A model generated the notes under the pieces. The model made no database searches. It saw only the letters and a program-made list of their open reading frames with translations, and was not told the origin of the DNA. The translations under genes were made by a program, and so were the position numbers. From contig JBLNEL010000258.1 of assembly GCA_050262615.1 (NCBI GenBank), forward strand, positions 1-17,702: a stretch of DNA of 17,702 nt. The letters are read 5' to 3'. The stretch is from JAUZPB01 sp050262615. Its GTDB lineage: Bacteria > Bacteroidota > Ignavibacteria > Ignavibacteriales > SURF-24. Of the stretch, positions 1 to 6,840 are shown piece after piece. The first letter of the stretch is position 1, and every line of letters starts with the position of its first letter.

Positions 1-182
1 GCAGCACAGATCAGAAAGATTCAAGGCGGTATTATGAAGAAGATAAGGTGGAAGGTTTTGCACTTATCTGCACAGGAAAGCCAAGGAGTGATCTTATCTT
101 AAGGACGCATGCCGCCGATGAGATGAAGGCATCGCGTGAAAAAAAAGGACTTCCTTTTCCAAGGGGGAAATGGGGGTATTAG
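1..182 (+). CDS. 3' end of an unidentified protein
   Basis: Reading from base 3, 59 codons stay open to a TAG at 180-182, so the gene starts before the window. The visible tail is hydrophilic and mixed-charge, includes RRYYEEDKVEGFALICTGKP, and ends in PFPRGKWGY. I recognise no family. The other two plus frames close early (a TGA near base 34 and a TAA near base 100), which supports this frame. It converges on the oxyR-like gene, with only 15 bp between the two stop codons, and I see no hairpin terminator there. It could be a chance open frame, but the stop placement against the next gene and the mixed composition favour a real C-terminus. Confidence 0.5.
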   Translation, partial: STDQKDSRRYYEEDKVEGFALICTGKPRSDLILRTHAADEMKASREKKGLPFPRGKWGY

Positions 183-197
183 TCCATAAAGAGTCAG

Positions 198-1157
198 TTA
201 CTCTACAATCAGACTATTATCCTTACCCATCAGTTTCTGATTAATCTGATGATCAGCAATAGCTTTCAGTATTTCACCTTCAAAGGCGCTAATGATATGT
301 TTTTTCAAATAAGCTCTCAGGTAGACAAGGCTGATCTCGCGTTTTGGAACGGGTTCATCAAATTCCTTTAAAGAGCCGGGTTTTTTTACATCAGCAGACT
401 CCATATCAAATGCAGCCAGGTAAGGAAGGAGCGTCATACCGAAGTCTTTTTCAACCAGTCGTTTTAGGGTTTCGAGGTTTCCGCCCTCAAACTTAAGATT
501 ATGCTGGTGTTTATGCTGTGCATGGTCCTTACATAACTGCAGTGCATGTTCTCTGAAGCAATGTCCTTCCTTTAACAAAAGCAGGTCATTTACCGAAAGA
601 TCGCTTGTAGTTAATTTCTTTTTCTTGGAAAGTCTGTGTTCCTGGGAAATATAGGCAACAAAAGGTTCATAGTATAAAGGCTTTTCAATCAGGTCATTCT
701 GGTAAAGCGGTGTAGCCATAAGTCCAAGGTCAATTTCCTCCTTGCGGAGTTTTTCAATTATCTGTGAAGTCTGAATCTCATCTATTACAAGTTCTACTTT
801 GGGATACTTTTCAAGGAAAGGCTCAAGAAATAAAGGGAGCAGGTAAGGAGCTATTGTAGGGATTACTCCAACGCGGAAGATACCTGAAATCTCCTTTGAA
901 TGGATATTAATAATATCAGTAATGCGTGAAGTTTCCTGGAGTATCTTACGTGCCTGTTCAATTACAGCCTTGCCGATATCAGTAGGGGTAACAGGAACCT
1001 TGCTTCTATCGAAAATCAGAACGCCAAGTTCATCCTCAAGCTTCTGGATCTGCATGCTCAAAGTAGGCTGTGTTACAAAGCAATTCTGTGCTGCAGTTGC
1101 AAAGTGTCTGTAGTTATCAACTGCAACAATATAGGATAGCTGGACAAGTGAAATCAT
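198..1157 (-). CDS. oxyR: OxyR, peroxide-sensing LysR-family transcriptional regulator
   Basis: LysR-type regulator of 319 aa; E. coli OxyR has 305. Residues 1-60 form the winged helix-turn-helix, with the typical TQPTLSMQIQKLEDELGV stretch at 29-46. The rest is the periplasmic-binding-protein-like sensor, with VGVIPTIAPYLLP at 96-108. The two redox cysteines are present with OxyR spacing: C200 in KEGHC and C209 in LQLC, matching C199 and C208 of E. coli, which form a disulfide on peroxide oxidation. I chose the ATG at 1157 because the longer frame to 1193 begins with TTG, and AAGGA lies about 10 nt upstream of the ATG. The gene diverges from ahpC over a region with an OxyR-box-like element, so it probably activates ahpCD and controls itself. 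The family assignment is firm; the targets are inferred. Confidence 0.95.
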   Translation of the reverse strand: MISLVQLSYIVAVDNYRHFATAAQNCFVTQPTLSMQIQKLEDELGVLIFDRSKVPVTPTDIGKAVIEQARKILQETSRITDIINIHSKEISGIFRVGVIPTIAPYLLPLFLEPFLEKYPKVELVIDEIQTSQIIEKLRKEEIDLGLMATPLYQNDLIEKPLYYEPFVAYISQEHRLSKKKKLTTSDLSVNDLLLLKEGHCFREHALQLCKDHAQHKHQHNLKFEGGNLETLKRLVEKDFGMTLLPYLAAFDMESADVKKPGSLKEFDEPVPKREISLVYLRAYLKKHIISAFEGEILKAIADHQINQKLMGKDNSLIVE

Positions 1158-1206
1158 TGAAAGGGCATCCTTACATTTAGAGAAATAAGCCAAAGGCTTA
1201 AAGGTT

Positions 1207-1243
1207 ATAGATTTTGTCTATGCAAATATAATTATTATCGATT
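1207..1243. promoter_or_regulatory. Putative OxyR-binding site
   Basis: The sequence has ATAG (1207-1210), 7 nt, CTAT (1218-1221), 7 nt, TAAT (1229-1232), 7 nt, GATT (1240-1243). The established OxyR motif is four such tetramers, alternating ATAG and CTAT, spaced by 7 nt. The first half is perfect and the second is degenerate. It lies between divergent oxyR and ahpC and ends at a possible -35 for ahpC, the expected position for a class I/II activator site. Confidence 0.65.
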
Positions 1244-1269
1244 TGATTTATCAAGTGAATAAAGATAAT
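1243..1269 (+). promoter_or_regulatory. Possible ahpC promoter
   Basis: TTGATT at 1243-1248 and GATAAT at 1264-1269 are separated by 15 bp, a little short for a sigma70 promoter. That is typical of activator-dependent promoters, and the OxyR-like box abuts the -35. The region is very AT-rich, so a chance match is possible. Confidence 0.35.
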
Positions 1270-1316
1270 TTTAAGAAAAAAAATATTACATTATTTAATA
1301 ACCAAGACACTAAAAA

Positions 1317-1323
1317 AAGAGGT
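1317..1323 (+). promoter_or_regulatory. SD sequence that favours the second ahpC start codon
   Basis: AAGAGGT lies 3 nt before the first ATG (1326) and 6 nt before the second (1329). The usual spacing favours initiation at 1329. Confidence 0.5.
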
Positions 1324-1328
1324 ACATG

Positions 1329-1871
1329 ATGTTAACAGTTGGTCAAAAATTTCCGGAATTTAAGAAAAAATCAGTTGTTTCAATTGAAAAGGGGAAGGAA
1401 TTCGAGGAGATTACTTCGGAAGATCACAAAAATGAAGGTAAATGGTTAGTAATGTTCTGGTATCCAAAGGATTTCACATTTGTATGTCCGACAGAGATAG
1501 CAGAATTTAACAGGAATTATGAAGAATTTCGTGACAGGGATGCAGTTTTAGTTGGTGCTTCAACCGACAGTGAGTTTGTACATGCAGCATGGAGAAAACA
1601 TCATGATGATTTAAGTGCACTTAAATTCCCATTACTTGCCGATACATCAAAGTCGCTTGCAGAGGATCTGGGAATATTAGAGCAGGAAGAAAAAGTTGCT
1701 TACCGTGCAACGTTCATAGTTGATCCGCAGGGGGTTATCAGGTTTGTTTCTGTAAATGATTTAAGTGTAGGCAGAAACGTCAAAGAAGTTTTGCGTGTAC
1801 TTGATGCGTTACAGACCGATGAGCTCTGTCCGTGCAACTGGCAGAAGGGTCAGGAAACACTTAAGGTATAA
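1329..1871 (+). CDS. ahpC: AhpC, alkyl hydroperoxide reductase peroxiredoxin (three-cysteine type)
   Basis: Typical 2-Cys peroxiredoxin of 180 aa with a thioredoxin fold. It reduces hydrogen peroxide, organic peroxides and possibly peroxynitrite. The peroxidatic cysteine is C53 in DFTFVCPTE. The resolving end is ELCPCNW with C167 and C169. Three cysteines with a CPC tail are the pattern of mycobacterial AhpC, which is re-reduced by AhpD rather than AhpF, and an ahpD follows here. The downstream ATG of the ATGATG pair was chosen for SD spacing; starting at 1326 adds one Met. The gene is divergent from oxyR behind an OxyR-like box, so peroxide induction is likely. A hairpin in the gap to ahpD may lower read-through. 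Confidence 0.96.
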   Translation: MLTVGQKFPEFKKKSVVSIEKGKEFEEITSEDHKNEGKWLVMFWYPKDFTFVCPTEIAEFNRNYEEFRDRDAVLVGASTDSEFVHAAWRKHHDDLSALKFPLLADTSKSLAEDLGILEQEEKVAYRATFIVDPQGVIRFVSVNDLSVGRNVKEVLRVLDALQTDELCPCNWQKGQETLKV

Positions 1872-1896
1872 CTTTAGTGTTCAATTAATTTTCAGC

Positions 1897-1930
1897 AGCG
1901 GAGCTTTTTAAAGTTCCGCTCACTTTTATA
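1897..1930 (+). terminator. Hairpin between ahpC and ahpD, possible attenuating terminator
   Basis: Bases 1897-1907 pair with 1910-1920 through 11 bp including one G-T pair, with GC-rich outer pairs (AGCGGA/TCCGCT), followed by CACTTTTATA. The U-run is short, so it is likely a partial terminator or an RNA-stability element. It could set an excess of AhpC over AhpD, as expected for a catalyst and its recycling partner. Confidence 0.5.
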
Positions 1931-1995
1931 CGGAAAAGGCTTAGTAAGCCATTATTTCAATGAAATTTCCAAATAATTAAACAAAAAATAAAATT

Positions 1996-2577
1996 ATGTC
2001 ACTAATTGAAACAAAAACAGATCTTCTGAAGGATTTGAAAATTGAGGAAGTCCCGGAATTTACCTCATTAGATGCAATGGCAGAGGGTGAGACAAGGTAT
2101 CTGAGAGATCTTAGAATTAACCTGAAGAACACGCTTGCAAGTGAGAATTTTTCACCAAAGGAAGCGTATCTGATAGCTTTGTCGATAGCTGCAAATGAAA
2201 AAAATGACATACTGGTAAGGTCATTTAGCACACTTGCTGAAGAAAACGGTGCAGTAAAGGCAGAAATTGCCGAGGCGCATGCATGTGCTTCGATGCTTTC
2301 GGTAAACAATGTATTTTACCGATTCAGGCATTTTATGGGGAAAGAAAGTTACAGCAGCATGCCTGCAGGCATTAAGATGAACGTAATGATGAATCCAGTG
2401 CTAGGCAAAGAGTTTTTTGAGCTCTTAAGTCTTGCAATATCAGCTGTAAACGGCTGTGAGTCGTGTGTCACTTCTCATGAAGCTTCATTGAGGAGACTTG
2501 GCTCATCGGAGGCCAGAATATTTGATGCTATAAGATTAGCTTCGGTAGTAAGAGGTTTATCGATAGCTATACATTAA
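1996..2577 (+). CDS. ahpD: AhpD, alkylhydroperoxidase that recycles AhpC
   Basis: All-helical carboxymuconolactone-decarboxylase-family protein of 193 aa. The active site is complete: C154 and C157 (CESC), H161 four residues after C157, and E142 twelve residues before C154. This reproduces the C130/C133, H137 and E118 arrangement of mycobacterial AhpD. There AhpD passes electrons from lipoyl-dependent partners to AhpC. It lies 124 nt after ahpC on the same strand behind a hairpin. No SD is visible, only an A-rich leader before the ATG. It is cytosolic, with no signal peptide. A strong terminator follows, which closes the ahpCD unit. Confidence 0.93.
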   Translation: MSLIETKTDLLKDLKIEEVPEFTSLDAMAEGETRYLRDLRINLKNTLASENFSPKEAYLIALSIAANEKNDILVRSFSTLAEENGAVKAEIAEAHACASMLSVNNVFYRFRHFMGKESYSSMPAGIKMNVMMNPVLGKEFFELLSLAISAVNGCESCVTSHEASLRRLGSSEARIFDAIRLASVVRGLSIAIH

Positions 2578-2611
2578 ATAATAAATAATTTTTAAGGTTT
2601 GCATAATGTAC

Positions 2612-2651
2612 GATATGCGGTCTTTTTTTAAGCAAAGGCCGCATATCTTTT
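2612..2651 (+). terminator. Rho-independent terminator of ahpCD
   Basis: GATATGCGG (2612-2620) pairs perfectly with CCGCATATC (2639-2647), and pairing extends inward to 2625/2634 (14 bp with one G-T), leaving an 8-nt loop. TTTT follows at once. It lies about 35 nt after the ahpD stop. The opposite strand has no T-run, so it works in one direction. Confidence 0.85.
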
Positions 2652-2710
2652 AATAATCAGTAAAAATCAATAAATATTTATATTATCAGTAAATAATCAG
2701 TTAGTATTAC

Positions 2711-2733
2711 CTGACCAGCACTTAGGCGGTCAG
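2711..2733. repeat. Small inverted repeat
   Basis: CTGACC (2711-2716) and GGTCAG (2728-2733) form a 6-bp stem with an 11-nt loop. There is no adjacent T-run on either strand, so it is not a clear terminator for the minus-strand gene whose stop is at 2766. Confidence 0.3.
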
Positions 2734-2735
2734 AA

Positions 2736-2765
2736 TTACGCAATCAGCATTTACGCAATCAGCAT
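2736..2765. repeat. Two perfect tandem copies of a 15-nt unit
   Basis: The unit TTACGCAATCAGCAT occurs at 2736-2750 and 2751-2765, and another TTAC follows. The array abuts the stop codon of the minus-strand small gene. It shares the 15-nt period of the other arrays in this window but not their sequence. Confidence 0.85.
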
Positions 2766-3053
2766 TTACTTTATTAGTGGTGAATAATCGTATTGTGATC
2801 TTTTCTTCCATGTCACAACCGGTCTGGTTTCATAGACCACGTCCTGTCTTAGCAGCACTCCGTTTTTAAAAACATTTTTAAGGGTTGCAACCTTCTTATA
2901 TTTCACAACAGGTGTATAATATGTGGTAATAGTCTGCAAATAGCCATTCACGACAGCTTTGCTTACAGTCTTATATGGTCTTGGTGTTCCTGGAAAAGCG
3001 GTTCTGTGCAGTAACAAAAGACTAAAAAATATAACTAAAACTTTCTTCAGCAT
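2766..3053 (-). CDS. Small secreted protein of unknown function
   Basis: A 95-aa frame with a clear N-terminal signal-peptide profile: basic start MLKK, a hydrophobic run to about residue 15 and a plausible cleavage site near residues 19-22. The mature part is basic and Tyr/Val-rich, with repeated beta-like stretches such as TTYYTPVVKYKK and VVYETRPVVTWKK. The ATG is preceded by AAGG at a short distance. I recognise no family. There is no cysteine in the mature chain, so disulfides or a lipobox are excluded. It stands alone between the ahpCD terminator and the glycan block and looks unrelated to either. The signal peptide supports a real gene despite its small size. Confidence 0.6.
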   Translation of the reverse strand: MLKKVLVIFFSLLLLHRTAFPGTPRPYKTVSKAVVNGYLQTITTYYTPVVKYKKVATLKNVFKNGVLLRQDVVYETRPVVTWKKRSQYDYSPLIK

Positions 3054-3427
3054 TACCTTAATTAAAATTTGTTTAGGATTCAGAAGTCAATCTTACATCA
3101 TATGAACAACTTCTCACTTTGAGTAATACCAAAAGCGTGCCAAAGGTAAGCAGGCCAATTAATTGTGCTTGACTAAGTACCTTGAATTATCTACAATGGT
3201 AGAAGGGCAAATGAGCAGAGCAGATGCTTTTTACTCAGTTGTTCCAGGGGGCGCCTTCCTGAAATTACACTTTTCTGTCCGTTCCGGCCGATCTTAACTG
3301 CTGGGCAGATATATGATGCAAGAAATTGTTTGTTGAGATGCAGTGCTTATGATCCTGGGGATGCCGTTTTGACTTAGGTATTGAATTGTCGCCATACGAA
3401 GACATCATGAATCTGAAAACAAACTGA
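3054..3427. other. Gene-free stretch before the glycan block
   Basis: About 370 nt without a convincing gene. It holds a good sigma70-like promoter (3169-3197) and, after it, a leader of roughly 230 nt if transcription starts near 3204. A 28-codon frame from an ATG inside it has no SD and no recognisable content. Around 3246-3262 there is a weak GC-rich inverted repeat containing GGCGCC. I see no tRNA, riboswitch consensus or clear terminator. Confidence 0.6.
3169..3197 (+). promoter_or_regulatory. Sigma70-like promoter, probable promoter of the glycan gene block
   Basis: TTGACT (3169-3174), exactly 17 nt, then TACAAT (3192-3197). This is a near-consensus pair pointing at the epimerase gene. 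Predicted start of transcription is near 3204. If the host belongs to Bacteroidota, whose main promoters differ, this match would carry less weight. Confidence 0.5.
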
Positions 3428-3436
3428 GTGGTAAAA

Positions 3437-4624
3437 ATGAGTAAAAATATCTTAATAACAGGAGGTGCCGGCTTTATAGGCTCCCACCTCTGTGATGAAC
3501 TGCTGAGGCACGGCTACAAAGTAAGAGTACTGGATAACCTTTCGCCCCAGGTTCATTCATCAAACGGAAATTCATCTAGCGGAAATTCATCTAGCGGAAA
3601 TTCATCAAAAAGGAATTCATCGAACGGGCAAAAACCAAAGCCTCCGGACTATCTGAATAAAGGTGCAGAATTTATATATGGGGATGTGCGTGACAGGAAA
3701 GTATTAGCCCACGCACTTAAAGGGGTTGATGCGGTTTTTCATTTTGCGGCTGCTGTAGGTGTCGGGCAGAGCATGTATCAGATTGAAAACTATACAAGCA
3801 TCAATAACATTGGTACAGCTGTATTGCTTGAGATGCTTATAGAGAAGCCGGTTGAAAAGCTAATTGTTGCCTCGAGTATGAGTATTTATGGTGAAGGGCT
3901 TTACAAGTCAGAAGACGGGAAACTTCATTCAGGAGCACAGAGGTCAATTAGGCAGCTGAAGTCGGGCAAATGGGAGCTTTTTGACAAAAGAGGCAAAAAG
4001 TTAATTCCAGTAGCTACGCCCGAGAAGAAGAAGCCAACGCTCTCGTCGGTCTATGCGCTCTCGAAATATGATCAGGAGCGGCTCTGTTTAATGACTGGTC
4101 AGGCCTATAATATTCCAACAGCTGCGCTTCGATTCTTCAATGTTTTCGGCACCAGGCAAGCGCTTTCTAATCCATATACAGGAGTGCTGGCAATATTCGG
4201 CTCAAGGTATCTTAACGAAAAGCCTCCGGTAATTTTTGAAGACGGGCTTCAGATGCGCGATTTTGTAAGTGTGTACGATATTGCGCAGGCATGCAGGCTT
4301 GCGCTCGAGACAAAGGAAGCAGCAGGCGAGGTATTTAACATAGGAAGCGGAAAGCCAATTACGATATTAGAAATTGCAGAAAAGATGGGAAAAGTATTAA
4401 GCAAAGAAGAACTTAAGCCGCAGCTAAGGGGGAAATACCGAGTTGGAGATATAAGGCATTGCTTTGCTGATATCAGGCGGGCAAAGGAAGTATTAGGTTA
4501 CAGGCCAAAGGTAAGTTTGGATGAAGGTTTGCTTGAGCTTTCAAAATGGCTGCAGGGGCAAATGGCCGTTGATATGGTTGAAGCAGCAAACTCTGAATTA
4601 GAAAACAGGGGGCTTACCATATGA
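3437..4624 (+). CDS. NAD-dependent nucleotide-sugar epimerase, dTDP-L-rhamnose 4-epimerase-like
   Basis: Extended SDR of 395 aa. The Rossmann motif TGGAGFIG is at 8-15 and the catalytic YxxxK at Y206/K210 (SVYALSK), with the SSMSIYGEG segment near 146-154. Stretches such as AAAVGVGQSMYQIENY, RFFNVFGTRQALSNPYTG and GDIRHCFADI are those I associate with the dTDP-L-rhamnose 4-epimerase-like branch; the exact sugar cannot be read from sequence. The ATG at 3437 was chosen because the frame to 3428 opens with GTG and has no better SD. An Asn/Ser/Gly pentapeptide repeat occupies residues 40-64, between the NAD-binding strand 2 region and YGDVRD, where the family normally has a short loop. The stop overlaps the next ATG (ATGA), so the two genes are translationally coupled. 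It probably supplies an activated sugar for the glycosyltransferases downstream. Confidence 0.88.
   Translation: MSKNILITGGAGFIGSHLCDELLRHGYKVRVLDNLSPQVHSSNGNSSSGNSSSGNSSKRNSSNGQKPKPPDYLNKGAEFIYGDVRDRKVLAHALKGVDAVFHFAAAVGVGQSMYQIENYTSINNIGTAVLLEMLIEKPVEKLIVASSMSIYGEGLYKSEDGKLHSGAQRSIRQLKSGKWELFDKRGKKLIPVATPEKKKPTLSSVYALSKYDQERLCLMTGQAYNIPTAALRFFNVFGTRQALSNPYTGVLAIFGSRYLNEKPPVIFEDGLQMRDFVSVYDIAQACRLALETKEAAGEVFNIGSGKPITILEIAEKMGKVLSKEELKPQLRGKYRVGDIRHCFADIRRAKEVLGYRPKVSLDEGLLELSKWLQGQMAVDMVEAANSELENRGLTI
3554..3628 (+). repeat. 15-nt tandem repeat (5 units) inside the epimerase gene
   Basis: Five in-frame 15-nt units encode a pentapeptide of the form N-S-S-x-G (the first unit begins with His, the fourth ends KR). 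Units at 3569-3583 and 3584-3598 are identical (AATTCATCTAGCGGA) and the flanking ones are diverged. The result is a flexible polar insert in a Rossmann-fold loop. Confidence 0.9.
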
Positions 4625-6753
4625 GAAGATCAAAAAGCAGTGCAACTATAAATTTCCTTCCGAAAAAAAAGCCTTTCAGAATAGGGATAGTCGAATGGTT
4701 CAGAATAGGTGAGGAAGAGCGAGTAAAGGACATACTTTCAGATCTGAAGACACTTAAGATAACAAACATGCGCACGGGCTTTTCCTGGGCTGAATGGTAT
4801 ACAAAGGAAGGGCAGGAGTGGTACAACTGGTTAATACCGCAGCTGGCGATGAAAGTAAACATACTGCCATGTTTCACATACACTCCGCCGCAGCTTGGAG
4901 CTGAATCGAAGGTATCTTCGCCGCCAAAAAATCCTAAGGACTACACTGCATTTATTGAAGATGTAATGAAGAGATTTGGGCAATATTTCCAGTGGGCAGA
5001 GCTCTGGAACGAGCCCAACAGTATAAATGATTGGGACTGGCGGCTTGATCCATCATGGGAAATATTTTCAAGCATGATAAAAGAGGCTTCACATTGGCTT
5101 AAGTCAAAAGGTTACAGAACAGTCTTAGGCGGCATGTCGCCAATAGATCCAAACTGGATAGAGCTGCTCTGCAACCGTTCTGTGATGGACAACATAGATG
5201 CAGTAGGCATTCATGGATTTCCGGGCACCTGGGAATTTGACTGGAGCGAGTGGCCTGTTGCTGTAAGCAAAGTCCGGGAGGTATTAGTCAGGCACCAGAA
5301 GAATCCTGAAATATGGATAACAGCGGCAGGATATTCTACATGGAGGCATGATGAGTTCAGGCAGTTGAGGAACTTTGCAAAATTCCTTGAAGCGCCTGTT
5401 CAGAGGGCGTATTGGCATGCGGCACAGGATCTACATCCGGATCTGCCATTTCAGGAAGTATTTCATGGAGATGAAAGGCACTATCACTTTGGATTAAAGT
5501 ATGCTGACGGCAGGCCGAAGCTATTATTCAGGGTTTGGGCAAAAGAAGGTCTGCAGGGAGTCTTAAGCATGGCAAAGTTCGGTACGCTCAATGCAGAGAA
5601 CGTAATTCCAGAAAACCCCAAGAAAGCAAAAGTACTAAGTGTCAAAAAATCCACGCAGGCAGCACATTTAGGAAGCGGGGGTTTAAAAAAAGCAGAAAAG
5701 CCGGTGCTGATAACCGGAGGAGCGGGATTTATAGGCACTAATCTGGCGCACAGGCTTCTTTCATCAGGCAAGAGTGTAATAGTTTTTGATAATCTTTCCC
5801 GTCCGGGAGTAGAGGAGAACCTGCAGTGGCTGCTTGACACGCATGGAGAGCGAGTTCAGGTAAAAGTAGCCGATATACGGAATCCATATGCAGTTAAAGA
5901 AGCAGTTCAGCAATCAGAAAGGGTATATCACCTTGCAGCGCAGGTTGCAGTGACAACGAGTCTGGATAATCCAGTAAATGATTTTGAGATAAACGTTCAG
6001 GGGACAATTAATCTGCTTGAGGCACTGCGTTCACTCAAAGAGCCGGTACCGTTACTGCTTACTTCGACCAACAAAGTTTATGGAGAATTGCCGGATATAG
6101 CGATGGCAAAGAGCGGCTTAAGATATGAGCCTGTTGAACTAAAGTACAGGCAGAACGGCATAAGTGAGAAGCGTTCACTTGACTTTCACAGTCCATACGG
6201 CTGTTCAAAAGGATCAGCAGATCAGTATGTAATAGATTATGCACGAATATACAACATGCCTAACGTAGTATTCAGAATGAGCTGCATATACGGGCCTCAT
6301 CAATTTGGAACAGAAGATCAGGGGTGGGTAGCATTCTTCCTTATAAAGGCTTTAATGGGAGAGCCGATTACAATATATGGTGATGGTTATCAGGTAAGGG
6401 ATATACTTTATGCAGAGGATCTTGTTGATGCTTTAATCTCAGCGCATGAGAACATTGCTTATACAAAAGGCAATGCATTTAATATTGGCGGAGGTGTGCA
6501 GAACACATTAAGTCTGCATGAGCTTTTGAATTACATTGAAGAATTGCAGGGTAAAAGGCCTGAGGTCAGTTTCAGTTCATGGCGGCAGGGAGATCAGAAA
6601 TATTACGTATCAGATACGAGTCTTTTCAATTCAGTTACCGGCTGGGCGCCGAAAGTAAGTGCTTTAGAAGGAGTGGAGAACCTATACCGATGGCTGATAA
6701 AGTACAGAAAGCAAACAGTAATAGAAAGTAAGGTAAAAAAAGTAGCGCAGTAG
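4621..6753 (+). CDS. Fusion: glycoside-hydrolase-like barrel plus CDP-paratose 2-epimerase-like SDR
   Basis: A 710-aa two-domain protein without a signal peptide. Residues about 18-310 resemble clan-A (beta/alpha)8 glycosidases: the LWNEPN motif places the acid/base at E131. At the strand where the nucleophile is expected the sequence is IWITAAG, with A235 in place of Glu. Residues about 311-358 are a Lys/Ala/Gly linker. Residues 359-700 form an extended SDR with TGGAGFIG at 365-372, TSTNKVYGE and YxxxK at Y526/K530. Its HSPYGCSKGSADQY and FRMSCIYGPHQFGTEDQGWV stretches are those of the CDP-paratose/tyvelose 2-epimerase branch. The barrel matches the protein at 15112 in circularly permuted order. 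The start overlaps the previous stop (ATGA), behind AGGGGG. The SDR part is likely active; the barrel more likely binds sugar than cleaves it. The precise nucleotide sugar is unknown. Confidence 0.87.
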   Translation: MRRSKSSATINFLPKKKPFRIGIVEWFRIGEEERVKDILSDLKTLKITNMRTGFSWAEWYTKEGQEWYNWLIPQLAMKVNILPCFTYTPPQLGAESKVSSPPKNPKDYTAFIEDVMKRFGQYFQWAELWNEPNSINDWDWRLDPSWEIFSSMIKEASHWLKSKGYRTVLGGMSPIDPNWIELLCNRSVMDNIDAVGIHGFPGTWEFDWSEWPVAVSKVREVLVRHQKNPEIWITAAGYSTWRHDEFRQLRNFAKFLEAPVQRAYWHAAQDLHPDLPFQEVFHGDERHYHFGLKYADGRPKLLFRVWAKEGLQGVLSMAKFGTLNAENVIPENPKKAKVLSVKKSTQAAHLGSGGLKKAEKPVLITGGAGFIGTNLAHRLLSSGKSVIVFDNLSRPGVEENLQWLLDTHGERVQVKVADIRNPYAVKEAVQQSERVYHLAAQVAVTTSLDNPVNDFEINVQGTINLLEALRSLKEPVPLLLTSTNKVYGELPDIAMAKSGLRYEPVELKYRQNGISEKRSLDFHSPYGCSKGSADQYVIDYARIYNMPNVVFRMSCIYGPHQFGTEDQGWVAFFLIKALMGEPITIYGDGYQVRDILYAEDLVDALISAHENIAYTKGNAFNIGGGVQNTLSLHELLNYIEELQGKRPEVSFSSWRQGDQKYYVSDTSLFNSVTGWAPKVSALEGVENLYRWLIKYRKQTVIESKVKKVAQ

Positions 6754-6774
6754 AAGGACATATACAACTGAAAT

Positions 6775-6804
6775 GCAGCTGTTGAAAAAGCAGCTGTTGA
6801 GAAC
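6775..6804 (+). repeat. Two copies of a 15-nt unit upstream of the dehydrogenase
   Basis: The units at 6775-6789 and 6790-6804 share GCAGCTGTTGA and differ only near the end. They are in frame with the downstream dehydrogenase ATG and would read AAVEK-AAVEN, but a TGA at 6769-6771 and the SD at 6826 make them untranslated leader. They may be a decayed former 5' coding end. Confidence 0.75.
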
Positions 6805-6825
6805 AGACATAACCGAAAAAAATTC

Positions 6826-6833
6826 AAGGAGGG
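6826..6833 (+). promoter_or_regulatory. Strong SD that fixes the dehydrogenase start
   Basis: AAGGAGGG stands 7 nt before the ATG at 6841, near-perfect complementarity to the 16S 3' end. It supports the long N-terminal extension of the dehydrogenase over any internal start. Confidence 0.8.
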
Positions 6834-6840
6834 AATCACT

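Noticed and set aside
1977..2309. Minus-strand frame opposite ahpD
   Set aside because: Shadow of a gene with a complete active site; no SD or family.
2711..2733. Inverted repeat as a terminator for the minus-strand small gene
   Set aside because: 6-bp stem, 11-nt loop and no T-run on the minus strand.
3211..3297. 28-codon frame in the gene-free stretch
   Set aside because: No SD, no recognisable sequence; likely chance.
5484..5840. Minus-strand frame of 118 codons opposite the fusion protein
   Set aside because: Lies fully inside the linker and SDR start of a clear gene, with no domain of its own.
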